Source: Cyanobacterium sp. Dongsha4
GTDB lineage: Bacteria > Cyanobacteriota > Cyanobacteriia > Cyanobacteriales > Cyanobacteriaceae
Reading direction: 5' to 3'
Assembly (NCBI RefSeq): GCF_036345015.1
Contig: NZ_CP084098.1
Span: 1,191,326 to 1,255,325 of the forward strand
DNA: 64,000 nucleotides
Under the pieces are notes generated by a model. The model searched no databases. It was not told the origin of the DNA and saw nothing but the letters and a program-made list of their open reading frames with translations. Position 1 is the first letter of the stretch. Each line of letters starts with the position of its first letter. The position numbers were made by a program, and so were the translations under genes. This document shows, in pieces, positions 40,021-49,242 of the stretch.

Positions 40021-42192
40021 ATGACAGACAAAGAATTTAATAACAATTTGGAGCAAGAATTAGCAGATTTATCTTCACAATTGAGTTTTGAGAGAGAGAG
40101 ACAGACTGTTTTGCGTCCTTATCTGGTAACAAAAGCCAAGCGAGGAATTGTGGGTAGAAGTCGCTATGCGGTAAGGCTACGACAAGAAATTAAAAAAGTT
40201 ACTAATAGTCGAGAATCTGTATTGATTTTTGGTGAGCCGGGTTTAGAAAAAGATAACTTGGCGGCGTTAATTCACTATGGATCGTGCGATCGCCGTGAAC
40301 CTATTATTAAGGTCAATTGTGGCAAACTTCAAGCTAGTGGAGCGGAATTGTTTGGACGGGAAGGGGGAAAATATGGATTAATTGAGGCACTGGGTAAAGG
40401 TACTCTCATTTTTAATAATATTCAAGAATTGCCCTCAGAATTGCATCAACCTCTTTGCCAACTGTTAGCAGAACAAATATACTTTCCTGTTCAACGTTCG
40501 GAAAACACTACCCCTCAACAAAAAAAATGTCACGCTCGAATTATTCTCATTACAGAAAAAGCAATACCCGAAATTAGTAACCTCGTCACCCATACCATTA
40601 AAGTTCCCCCTCTGAGGGTGAGAAAGAGCGATTTAGAGGATCAGGTTAATTACTACATCAGTTTAATTGCCCGTAGCCGTAAAATTAGCAAACCAACCAT
40701 TACTGCTGATGCCTTACGCCGTTTACAAACCTATGATTTTCCCAATAATCTTCGAGAGCTAGAAAATTTGATAGAAAGGGCAATAGTTCAATTATCTGGT
40801 AGTAATCAATTAACAGAAGATATTATTTGGCCTTCAAGGGGAAAAAAACAGCAATTTCGTCTCAATTTACTTAATATGTATCCCCGTGTGCGTAACTTTC
40901 TTCGCAGTAAATGGTATCCCGATCGCATCAACTATGGTTTTACCGTTGCCGCCTTTGCTTTTATTGTTGCCATTTTATTCTTTGCACCCCAGATGCGATC
41001 GCACAATTTTGCCCTTAACTTCTTTTGGGCATGGTGGTGGCCTTTAATCCTGATTGGTTTTCCCTTAGTTGGGAGGTTATGGTGTTCCATTTGTCCCTTT
41101 ATGATTTATGGCGAAATCACCCAAAAATTAAGAATCTGGCTACTTCCTCATATTCCCTTACAAAAATGGCCTCGTCAAACCGCCGAAAAATGGGGAGGAT
41201 GGTTTTTATTTACCCTCTTTACCCTAATTTTACTCTGGGAAGAATTATGGGACTTACCCAACACCGCCTATTTATCAGCTTGTTTACTACTGCTAATTAC
41301 CGCAGGAGCAATGATTTGTTCAGCAATCTTTGAAAGAAGATTTTGGTGTCGCTACTTATGTCCCATTGGGGGCATGAATGGAATGTTTGCCAAACTAGCC
41401 ATAACCGAATTAAGGGCACAACAGGGTATTTGCTCTGCCGAATGCACCACCTATCAATGTTATAAGGGGGGGGTACAAAAAGGAGAAGGATTAGCCACCG
41501 ATGGATGCCCCCTATACTCCCACCCCGCACAGCTACAAGATAATCGAGACTGTGTATTATGTATGACTTGTTTAAAAGCCTGTCCTCATCGTTCTGTTAG
41601 CTTTAATTTACGTCCTCCCGGGATAGAATTATGGACAACCCATCAACCTCGAAGTTACGAAGTAGCCTTATTATTTTTACTGTTAAACGCCGTTTTTCTG
41701 CACCAACTACCACAAATTAATCAACTATTTAACTTAAATTTCGACTTAACCAATTTTTGGCAACACACCCTTTTATCTATTATCATCTTATTTACCCCTG
41801 CTCTAATTCCCTTATTTTGTTATGGAATTATTAGAATAATTAATTCTATCTATCCCCAAATTCAACCTCGCTCATTTATTGAATTAGCCTACGGTTATTT
41901 ACCTTTAGCCTTAATGGCAAATCTCGCTTATTATTTACAACTAGGGTTAACCGAAGCGGGGAGAATTTTACCCGTAACATGGGCAACCTTTGGCTTTGAC
42001 GGCAGTAATTTACCCATTTTGGTTGCACATCCCGCAGTCATTAATTTTTTACAAGGTACAGCCTTAATTTTAGGAGTCCTTTTTGCTATCATTCTCAGTC
42101 AAAAAATTGCCCGTCAATCTTTTAAATTACTTTTACCTCAACATTTTTCTTTAATTCTATTGGGTTTTTTGTTTTGGCAAATTAACAACTAA
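40021..42192 (+). CDS. Inactive sigma-54-type AAA / NapH-like polyferredoxin fusion
   Basis: A 723-residue fusion. Residues about 43-270 are a sigma-54-interaction AAA domain by overall pattern (IVGRSRYAVRLRQEI, the helical-lid PNNLRELENLIERA), but Walker A is GEPGLEKD (71-78), Walker B has NN at 132-133 instead of DE, and the GAFTGA loop is gone after FGREGG. ATP hydrolysis and sigma-54 contact should both be lost. From about residue 305 the protein has several membrane helices and NosR/NapH-like iron-sulfur motifs (CSICPF, CRYLCP, CVLCMTCLKACP). An electron-transfer or redox-sensing membrane protein is inferred. There is no DNA-binding domain at the end. Confidence 0.85.
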   Translation: MTDKEFNNNLEQELADLSSQLSFERERQTVLRPYLVTKAKRGIVGRSRYAVRLRQEIKKVTNSRESVLIFGEPGLEKDNLAALIHYGSCDRREPIIKVNCGKLQASGAELFGREGGKYGLIEALGKGTLIFNNIQELPSELHQPLCQLLAEQIYFPVQRSENTTPQQKKCHARIILITEKAIPEISNLVTHTIKVPPLRVRKSDLEDQVNYYISLIARSRKISKPTITADALRRLQTYDFPNNLRELENLIERAIVQLSGSNQLTEDIIWPSRGKKQQFRLNLLNMYPRVRNFLRSKWYPDRINYGFTVAAFAFIVAILFFAPQMRSHNFALNFFWAWWWPLILIGFPLVGRLWCSICPFMIYGEITQKLRIWLLPHIPLQKWPRQTAEKWGGWFLFTLFTLILLWEELWDLPNTAYLSACLLLLITAGAMICSAIFERRFWCRYLCPIGGMNGMFAKLAITELRAQQGICSAECTTYQCYKGGVQKGEGLATDGCPLYSHPAQLQDNRDCVLCMTCLKACPHRSVSFNLRPPGIELWTTHQPRSYEVALLFLLLNAVFLHQLPQINQLFNLNFDLTNFWQHTLLSIIILFTPALIPLFCYGIIRIINSIYPQIQPRSFIELAYGYLPLALMANLAYYLQLGLTEAGRILPVTWATFGFDGSNLPILVAHPAVINFLQGTALILGVLFAIILSQKIARQSFKLLLPQHFSLILLGFLFWQINN

Positions 42193-42348
42193 CGTTACTC
42201 ACTTATTAAAAATCTCCCCTTGCCTGTGGGAGAGGGGTTGGGGGTGAGGGCAAGTCATAGTAACGAGTTTGATTGTTTTATGCTTCTAATATTTAATAAA
42301 TCAGTTAAGACATTAAAAAGAAGAAAATTAATAAAATCTATTTTTCAG

Positions 42349-43011
42349 ATGAAACAAAATTTTTCCTCTCACCAAGAAACTATATTCCTAATTTTGTCCG
42401 CCATTTTTATCGGTTGTTTAATATGCTCTAATCTAATCATTCAAAAGTTTTTTACAGCTAACATATTTTCTCTCAATTTTGAACTTTCAGTTGGTATTAT
42501 TCCCTATCCTATTACTTTTCTCTGTACTGATTTAATTTCAGAAATTTACGGTAAAAATAAAGCGAATCAAGTAGTAATTGCAGGTTTTATAAGTAGCCTT
42601 TTTATTTTACTAATTATGACTATTGCCAACACAGTAGAAGCCGTTTCATGGTCTCCCATTAGTCAAGAAACATTTAATCAAGTATTTGGCTTATTTACAC
42701 CAGCAGTAATCGCATCCTTATTAGCTTATTTAGTTGCTCAATTCATTGATATTAGAATGTTTCATTTTTGGAAAAATTTAACGGAAGGAAAACATTTATG
42801 GCTAAGGAATAATGGTTCAACAATTGTTTCTCAGCTTATTGATACTAGCTTAGTTTTATTAGTTTTATGTATTTTTGGCGTGATAGCTTGGGATAAATTC
42901 TCAGACTTATTTATTAACGGTTTCACTTTTAAATTATTATTTGCTCTGGCAGATACTCCTTTTTTTTACTTAGGTGTATGGTTAATTCAGCCCAAATTAG
43001 TTCATAATTAA
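42349..43011 (+). CDS. Queuosine precursor transporter (VUT family)
   Basis: Membrane protein with six hydrophobic helices of the YhhQ/VUT family, which imports queuosine precursors for tRNA modification. Conserved features are the PYPITFLCTDLISEIYGK segment after the second helix, FIDIRMFHFWK, and LWLRNNGSTIVSQLIDT. I place the start at 42349. An earlier in-frame ATG at 42220 would add 43 residues read from a common GAGAGGGGTTGGGGGTGAGG repeat, which is unlikely to be coding. Confidence 0.88.
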   Translation: MKQNFSSHQETIFLILSAIFIGCLICSNLIIQKFFTANIFSLNFELSVGIIPYPITFLCTDLISEIYGKNKANQVVIAGFISSLFILLIMTIANTVEAVSWSPISQETFNQVFGLFTPAVIASLLAYLVAQFIDIRMFHFWKNLTEGKHLWLRNNGSTIVSQLIDTSLVLLVLCIFGVIAWDKFSDLFINGFTFKLLFALADTPFFYLGVWLIQPKLVHN

Positions 43012-43029
43012 TTACCAAGATAAGTAATA

Positions 43030-43235
43030 CCTGAGTTCGGAGTTCGGAGAGTTCGTTGCTCTCATGCACTCCCTTCGGTCGTGAACGGAGTTAAAAGTAA
43101 TAATTATTGACAAAAAAGCTGAATAAATTGATTTTAAATGAGTTTTTCCTAAATTTAATAATTTTTTATTCCAAAATTGACTCGATGATAACTCTCAACG
43201 CTTTATTTTTCGATACTTTTTTCATCGAACTCAGG
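43030..43235. mobile_element. MITE with CCTGAGTTCG ends, copy 2
   Basis: A 206-base element with 10-base terminal inverted repeats, flanked by an exact 9-base duplication TAAGTAATA at 43021-43029 and 43236-43244. It matches 28070-28283 in opposite orientation, differing by a handful of bases and by one fewer GAACTCC heptamer. There is no coding frame. Confidence 0.9.
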
Positions 43236-43435
43236 TAAGTAATAAATTACATCAAATGTATAAATAAAAGAATTTAGGTTTATTCTAACCAATATTTATC
43301 GATTATCACATCTTAATTATCTGTTTATACTTAATAAAAAATAATAGGATTAAATTTATTGATTGAAAAAACGTTGCATTTTTAACTAACACCAATCCCT
43401 CTAAATATTTACGTTATTTTAATAGTGACAGCAAC

Positions 43436-43565
43436 TTAACTTTTATTTAACCAAGATTCACAATAATAAATATCAATACCATGTTGAATTAAAGGATGTT
43501 TTTGGGCATATTTTTGATAGAAAGCAATATACACAAAAAATAATATTTGTTTTCTCTTTTTTGAA
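43436..43565 (-). pseudogene. Possible C-terminal remnant of a lost gene
   Basis: The minus strand reads QKYAQKHPLIQHGIDIYY followed by CESWLNK and a stop at 43436-43438. The composition looks protein-like, but no start and no upstream coding sequence exist before the promoter region of the next gene. Family not identified. Confidence 0.3.
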
Positions 43566-43612
43566 TTACAATTAAAACAAATAAAAAATACTTAAGTAAT
43601 TTCTTAGATATT

Positions 43613-45841
43613 ATGGCAGACGAAACTATATTGTTAAATGTCACTACAACCCTGGATCAAAATGACGGTAGTGATTTTCAGGGTTTATCTTTAAGGGATG
43701 CTATTCTTATCGCTAATGCTGATCCTGACAACCATTACACAATTAATCTTCCTGCAGGAACATATAATCTAACAATTAAAAATGTTTTATTACCGACTAC
43801 TGATACCAGTGCAGATGCGGCGACTTTATTTCAAAGCCGTTTAGCAACAGGTGACTTGGATATTATTGGTAATATCACCATAATTGGGGAAGATCCAGAA
43901 AATACCATTATTGATGCCGAGCCTTTAACTCAACCCTTACCCCCTGATGATAGTACAAATCCTTTTCCTGATGATCCTCCAGTTATTACCCCAACTATAG
44001 GCGATCGCGTCTTTGACGTTTTATCAGGAGCGCGATCGGGAAAAACATTACAAGATGGAAGTCCTGCTAATGGTAGTTTAAATCTTCAAAATGTCACTAT
44101 TAAAAATGGAGTGATTAGTCCTGATAATATAGATGCACTGTTTGCAGAAGGTACAACAAATGGTGGAGCGTTGAATATTGATTTGAATGCTCAAGCCACT
44201 ATCACTAACAGTGTTATATCCAGTAGCACTACGATTATCAATCCAGGTGCTGGAGGACAAGGTGGCGGAATAAATAACTCTGGCACTTTAACCTTAGATA
44301 AATCAATTGTTCGTGATAACAACTCAGGGGACAATGCAGGAGGTATCTACAACACTGGCATTATGACCATTCGAGATAGTGCCATTATCAATAACTTAGC
44401 AGATGCAGCCGCACCCGACATAATCGAAGGTGGTGGTGGGGGTATTCTCAACGAAGCAGGAGCAACCCTTATCATGGTTAATACCACCGTTTCAGGTAAT
44501 ATTAGTGCTTCTACGGATCCAAATGATCCCCCTAGTGGTCCGCCTAGTGGTCCGGGAGATGGTGGTGGAGGTATTTTGTCCAGAGGAACTACCCGTATTA
44601 TCAACTCAACCATCGTCAATAATGCCGCCCAGGTGGGTTCAGGTATCTATTCAGAAACAACTACTGCCAACACAATTTTATATAACACCATCGTAGGTAA
44701 TAATAATGGCAGTCCAGACTTAGACGGGTTTTTTGACTTCCGTAGCGGATTCAATTTAGTTACTAACGCCAATGGCTCAATTCTTGATGCTAAAAACGGC
44801 AATATTGTTGGTGGTGATACAACTCAACGTCTCGATCTAAAAATAGGTCCTTTACAAGATAATGGTGGTCCTACTCCCACTCATGCACTATTACCCGATA
44901 GTCTAGCTATTAATGCAGGAGACACCGAACAGGTTAATATTCTATTCTATTTCCCCGATGATCCACCATTAGATCAAAGAGGCTCAGAAAGAATTAGCGG
45001 TGGCAGAATCGATATTGGTTCTTATGAAGTTTTTGTTGAAGCAACAGGAAATCAAGAAACAGTAGATAATTCATCGACTCCTGACACCACTACCACTGGG
45101 GTAAATAGCACCAATACAGGAACAGAAAATCCTGAAACTAACCCTAATACTACTACCACTGGGGTGAATAATACCAATACAGGAACAGAAAACCCTGATA
45201 CTAATCCTGACACTACTACCACTGGGGTAAATAATACCAATACAGGAACAGAAAATCCTGAAACTAACCCTGATACTACTACCACTGGAGTAAATGAAAG
45301 TACTGGGACAGAAACCAATTCTGAAACAACTACAAATATCCCTGATAACACCAATCCAGAAGTAGTGGGGAGTGAAACAACAGACTCATTGTTAAATGAT
45401 CCTTTCTATCGTTTTCAAAACAGCGATCGCGCTGGTACTTATCTATATGTAGGAGCAGAAGAACGCACCGATATTCTTAATAATTATTCACCTCCTTTTA
45501 TAGAAGAAGGATTCGCATTCAATGTGTCTTATCAACAACAAGATGGATTAATTCGCTTTAATCGCTTCCAAAGCATGGAAACCCCCGGTACTTACTTATT
45601 TGCCAGTGAAGAAGAAAGCGTTAGTATTCGTCAAAATCATTCAAACACATTTGATGAAGAAGGTGTTGCTTTCTATGCTTATGGTGCTGATGCTGGTATC
45701 GGACAAGATGTATTCCGTTATCAAAGTAAAGTTAACCCCGGTACTTACTTATTTGTTTTAGAAGCGGAGAAAAATACTATTGACTCTCAATATGCTTCTG
45801 ATTTCACCTATGAAGGGGTTGCTTTTGAAGTTATTGTTTAA
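43613..45841 (+). CDS. Beta-helix surface protein with Thr-rich linker
   Basis: A 742-residue protein of the same general class as the two RTX proteins at 9-18 kb. It opens with a CSLREA-like segment (TTLDQNDGSDFQGLSLRDAI), continues with right-handed beta-helix rungs (GGGINNSGTL, GGILNEAGATL) and the closing LQDNGGPTPTHALLPDS element. It then has a linker of 21-residue repeats with TTTGVNNTNTG. The end is made of about three 45-residue repeats with GTYLYVGAEE / GTYLFASEEE, of a type seen in surface and hydrolase proteins. There is no RTX block. A surface location is likely; function unknown. Confidence 0.82.
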   Translation: MADETILLNVTTTLDQNDGSDFQGLSLRDAILIANADPDNHYTINLPAGTYNLTIKNVLLPTTDTSADAATLFQSRLATGDLDIIGNITIIGEDPENTIIDAEPLTQPLPPDDSTNPFPDDPPVITPTIGDRVFDVLSGARSGKTLQDGSPANGSLNLQNVTIKNGVISPDNIDALFAEGTTNGGALNIDLNAQATITNSVISSSTTIINPGAGGQGGGINNSGTLTLDKSIVRDNNSGDNAGGIYNTGIMTIRDSAIINNLADAAAPDIIEGGGGGILNEAGATLIMVNTTVSGNISASTDPNDPPSGPPSGPGDGGGGILSRGTTRIINSTIVNNAAQVGSGIYSETTTANTILYNTIVGNNNGSPDLDGFFDFRSGFNLVTNANGSILDAKNGNIVGGDTTQRLDLKIGPLQDNGGPTPTHALLPDSLAINAGDTEQVNILFYFPDDPPLDQRGSERISGGRIDIGSYEVFVEATGNQETVDNSSTPDTTTTGVNSTNTGTENPETNPNTTTTGVNNTNTGTENPDTNPDTTTTGVNNTNTGTENPETNPDTTTTGVNESTGTETNSETTTNIPDNTNPEVVGSETTDSLLNDPFYRFQNSDRAGTYLYVGAEERTDILNNYSPPFIEEGFAFNVSYQQQDGLIRFNRFQSMETPGTYLFASEEESVSIRQNHSNTFDEEGVAFYAYGADAGIGQDVFRYQSKVNPGTYLFVLEAEKNTIDSQYASDFTYEGVAFEVIV
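45085..45300. repeat. 63-base coding tandem repeat
   Basis: Three full units of 63 bases plus a partial fourth, encoding 21 residues each around TTTGVN, TGTENP and TNPDT. Copies differ at only a few bases. The array is likely to vary in unit number between strains. Confidence 0.85.
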
Positions 45842-45851
45842 GGTTATTGTT

Positions 45852-45868
45852 AGGTGGGCATTGCCCAC
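45852..45868. terminator. Hairpin between convergent genes
   Basis: Perfect inverted repeat GGTGGGCATTGCCCACC between the ends of the beta-helix gene and xthA, with an AT-rich tail on both sides. A possible bidirectional terminator, although T tracts are poor. Confidence 0.45.
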
Positions 45869-45874
45869 CATTAA

Positions 45875-46666
45875 TTAGTCGGGAAATTCACATACTACAG
45901 GGGCGTGGTCACTGGGTTTTTCTAATTTCCTAGGATTAATATCTATATAACAATTACTAGCTTTTTCATAAAGACTACTGGTTAAGTAAATATGATCAAT
46001 ACGCCACCCTCTATTTTTACTGAAGCCACCATGACGATAATCCCACCAACTGTAATAATTTCCTTCTTGAGTAAACTTACGAAACGCATCTCTAAAGCCT
46101 AAATCCATAATGTTGGTTAAAGAATCTCTTTCGGGAATAGAAGCCATGATATGATCTTTTTTCCCCTTGGGATTATAAATATCTATATCTTCTAAAGCTA
46201 TATTAAAGTCTCCACAGACTAAAATTTCTTCGCTGTGTTTATTTTTTAGCTCCATCAAATACTCTGATAATTTCTTCAGCCAAGTTAGCTTATACTCATA
46301 TTTTTCAGAGCCAACAGAATTACCATTAGGCACGTATAGGTTAACGATTCTAATATTATTAAAAACTCCACTAATTACTCTTTTTTGTTCATCTAAATTA
46401 TCTATATTTTCTTCTAATATTCCAGAGAAACCATAGTCAATTTTATCTGGAGATTTTTTACTAAAAATAGCTACTCCATTATAAGATTTTTGACCATATA
46501 TATAAGTTTTATAACCTATATCATTAAAAGTTTCTACAGGAAAATCTTGATCTATAACTTTTGTTTCTTGCAAACAAATAACATCAATATCATTTTCTAA
46601 TAACCAGTTTTTTACGTGTTCTTGTCTAGTTCTGATAGAATTAACATTCCATGTCGCTATTTTCAT
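45875..46666 (-). CDS. xthA: Exodeoxyribonuclease III
   Basis: AP endonuclease/3'-exonuclease of base-excision repair. The 263-residue protein has the ExoIII family motifs in order: WNVNSIR at the N-terminus, CLQETKV with the metal-binding Glu, LYVPNG, GDFNIA with the catalytic Asp and Asn, WRIDHIYL and the closing SDHAPVV with the catalytic His. It converges with the beta-helix gene. Confidence 0.96.
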   Translation of the reverse strand: MKIATWNVNSIRTRQEHVKNWLLENDIDVICLQETKVIDQDFPVETFNDIGYKTYIYGQKSYNGVAIFSKKSPDKIDYGFSGILEENIDNLDEQKRVISGVFNNIRIVNLYVPNGNSVGSEKYEYKLTWLKKLSEYLMELKNKHSEEILVCGDFNIALEDIDIYNPKGKKDHIMASIPERDSLTNIMDLGFRDAFRKFTQEGNYYSWWDYRHGGFSKNRGWRIDHIYLTSSLYEKASNCYIDINPRKLEKPSDHAPVVCEFPD

Positions 46667-46886
46667 ATATTTACTTTATTTGAATATTTTGATTAACTTT
46701 TTATTGATAAATAATTGATTAAATAATAGATAGGTTTTATTAAAACTATAAGTACTGTTTTTTATGCTATTTTCCATTGCTTATTACTTATTTACCGATA
46801 CCATAAGCCGTGCGAGTTACAATAACACAAAGTGCTATATATTTTTAGTTTTAAACATCGATAAAATTCCTCATTTCTCTAATTAA

Positions 46887-47627
46887 CTAAGTTAATGATG
46901 GCAAATCAAATAAAACTGAAGTCATATAATTCTCCGCCCATTCTTCTCCAAAGGCTTTTTCTAAGACTCGTCGAGTTTTATCGTTTTGCTGTTGTTGACT
47001 GCAATAGTTTTTTTGTCCTTCCCAATAAATTAATTTTTCTTCTTCAGAAATAGCTTGAGACTTTTCGGCAATTTGACAATGAATAGTTAAAAAATTTCGG
47101 ACACGATTCAAAAATTGCATTTCCTCCTCTTCATTTGCAGGGCGAATAAATAAACAAAAAGGGGAAAAAATATCACCCCAAACAGGTAAATCTCTCACAT
47201 CACTAAATGGAGTATTTTCTAGGGCAGATAAGGCATTATTGTAATCTTCACCAAGATTTTTTTCGGCATTAGTAGGAGATAAATCAACAATGGCGGCACT
47301 AATTCCCGCTTTTCCTGCTACGATGTCACAACCAAACATAGGCAGGGGATAATTGACGTGGGGAAACATAACACAATGAAGAATATCTAAATTAGTTCCC
47401 ACCTTGGCTAATTCTAGGTGCATTTTCCGAAATTGGGTGGTTTGATAGCAACGATTTTCAATGGTTAGTCTTTCTCCTTCTAATTTTCCTTCAACATATC
47501 CTAATCCTTCTGGTAGTTGGTAGGGAGACAGAGAAAGGTTTTCTTGCCATGTTGTAATAATTGTTTCTGCTAATTGATTAATTAAAGGGTGTAATCTATC
47601 TTTTAAATCAGAGGAAATATTGACCAT
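46887..47627 (-). CDS. pcyA: Phycocyanobilin:ferredoxin oxidoreductase
   Basis: Ferredoxin-dependent bilin reductase that turns biliverdin IXalpha into phycocyanobilin, the pigment of phycobilisomes and cyanobacteriochromes. The 246 residues include the conserved catalytic residues Glu72, His84 and Asp101, whose spacing of 12 and 17 equals that of Glu76, His88 and Asp105 in Synechocystis PcyA. The [19 protein letters not shown] core is intact. It is preceded by AT-rich DNA and has its own promoter region. Confidence 0.97.
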   Translation of the reverse strand: MVNISSDLKDRLHPLINQLAETIITTWQENLSLSPYQLPEGLGYVEGKLEGERLTIENRCYQTTQFRKMHLELAKVGTNLDILHCVMFPHVNYPLPMFGCDIVAGKAGISAAIVDLSPTNAEKNLGEDYNNALSALENTPFSDVRDLPVWGDIFSPFCLFIRPANEEEEMQFLNRVRNFLTIHCQIAEKSQAISEEEKLIYWEGQKNYCSQQQQNDKTRRVLEKAFGEEWAENYMTSVLFDLPSLT

Positions 47628-47668
47628 GAATAAATTTTATATTTTATATATTTTGTCTTAAATTTACT

Positions 47669-49006
47669 TTAATTTGCTGAGGATAAAGAAGGCAAGAAAT
47701 TAACAAGGGCAGGAAAAATGATTATTAGGATTAAAACAAATAATTGCAATAAAATAAAAGGTATTGCACCTTTGTATATATCTTCTGTGGAAACTTCAGG
47801 GGGGGCTACTCCTCTCAAATAAAAGAGGGCAAAACCGAAAGGGGGAGTAAGAAAGGAGGTTTGTAAATTAGCACCTAAAATAACTCCATACCATAATAAA
47901 TCAATTCCTAAAATTTGAGCGGCAGGGGCAAATAATGGGATAACAATGAATGCGATTTCAAAAAAGTCAATAAAGAAGCCGAGAATAAAAATCAACAACA
48001 TATTAACTGCTAGAAATCCCCATACTCCACCGGGTAAGTTAACTAATAACTCTTCGATGAAGCGATCGCCTCCGATACCTCTAAATACTAAACTAAAAGC
48101 AGTAGAACCGAGCAAAATAAACATAACCATTGTGGTAATCAACATAGTTGACTTACAAGCCTTAACCACCATTTGCCAAGTTAAACGCCCATTTAACATT
48201 GCTAAAATCATAGCACCAAAAGATCCGATCGCACCTGCTTCTGTGGGAGTGGCAATACCCCAAAAAATACTACCTAAAACTAAAAAAATTAAAATTAGAG
48301 GAGGAAACATCGCCTGAGTAACCCTAACCCACAACTGTTTCCCACTTATTTTTCTCACCTCTAAAGGCAAAGCAGGAGCGCAATCAGGTCTTAACCATGC
48401 TACAATCAGCACATGAGCCGCAAAAACTCCCGCCATCAATAACCCCGGAATTAAAGAACCAATAAATAAATCCCCCACGGGTAAACCCAGTTGATCCGCC
48501 AACACCACAAGGACTACACTAGGAGGAATAATCTGCCCCAAAGTGCCACTAGCCGCAATCACTCCAGTTGCCAATTGTTTGTTATATCCATAACGTAACA
48601 TGATGGGTAAGGAAATCAAGCCCATAGCCACCACCGTAGCCGCAACCACCCCTGTAGTAGCCGCCAATAAAGCACCCACCACCACCACCGCTAAAGCTAA
48701 TCCCCCCCTCATCCTGCCGAATAAAATTCCCATCGTTTCTAATAATTTCTCAGCTATCCCTGTAGTTTCTAACATTGAGCCGAGAAAAATAAAATAAGGA
48801 ATTGCCAACAAAGTATAATTAGACATAATGCCAAAAATACGAGAAGGCATTGCCGTCAAAAAAATGGGGTCAAAAACACCCAATAAACTACCAATCAAGG
48901 CAAAAACAAGGGCAACTCCTCCTAGTGAAAACGCCACAGGATAGCCCAAAGAAAGGAATACTAATGCCCCAACAAACATTAACAAACCTAACCAATCATA
49001 AGACAT
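47669..49006 (-). CDS. TRAP transporter large permease (DctM type)
   Basis: Large membrane subunit of a tripartite ATP-independent periplasmic transporter, 445 residues with about twelve hydrophobic segments. Family signatures are GYPVAFSLGG near the start, ATTGVVAATVVAMG, SGTLGQIIPPSVVLV and FLTPPFGFALFYLRGV near the end. Such transporters import acids such as glutamate or C4-dicarboxylates with sodium; the substrate cannot be told. No small permease (DctQ) or binding protein (DctP) gene is adjacent in the window. Confidence 0.93.
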   Translation of the reverse strand: MSYDWLGLLMFVGALVFLSLGYPVAFSLGGVALVFALIGSLLGVFDPIFLTAMPSRIFGIMSNYTLLAIPYFIFLGSMLETTGIAEKLLETMGILFGRMRGGLALAVVVVGALLAATTGVVAATVVAMGLISLPIMLRYGYNKQLATGVIAASGTLGQIIPPSVVLVVLADQLGLPVGDLFIGSLIPGLLMAGVFAAHVLIVAWLRPDCAPALPLEVRKISGKQLWVRVTQAMFPPLILIFLVLGSIFWGIATPTEAGAIGSFGAMILAMLNGRLTWQMVVKACKSTMLITTMVMFILLGSTAFSLVFRGIGGDRFIEELLVNLPGGVWGFLAVNMLLIFILGFFIDFFEIAFIVIPLFAPAAQILGIDLLWYGVILGANLQTSFLTPPFGFALFYLRGVAPPEVSTEDIYKGAIPFILLQLFVLILIIIFPALVNFLPSLSSAN

Positions 49007-49242
49007 AATCTAAGACCCTATTGAAACAGAATAAAGTTTTGATAACTAAGAGTTTAAGGGAAACTAGAGAGAAATATAAAATAAACAATAAATTGAAAAT
49101 TAATAAGATTTCTGAAACCTTGTAAATATATGTAAAGATTATTTAAAGACGTTAGGAAATAACCTCTACCATAAACAATAATTTAAAATTGTTAAAAAGC
49201 ATTTATAGTAACCCGATTATTTAAAGAGCATAAAAATAGAAA

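Larger units (their letters stand above)
43012..43612. other. Gap holding a MITE and a gene remnant
   Basis: About 600 bases between the transporter and the beta-helix gene. Contents are the miniature element at 43030-43235, AT-rich DNA, and a short minus-strand reading frame at 43436-43565 that looks like the end of a lost gene. Confidence 0.6.

Noticed and set aside
42220-42348. N-terminal extension of the queuosine-precursor transporter
   Set aside because: Its first residues read from a GAGAGGGGTTGGGGGTGAGG intergenic repeat; the ATG at 42349 gives the normal protein.
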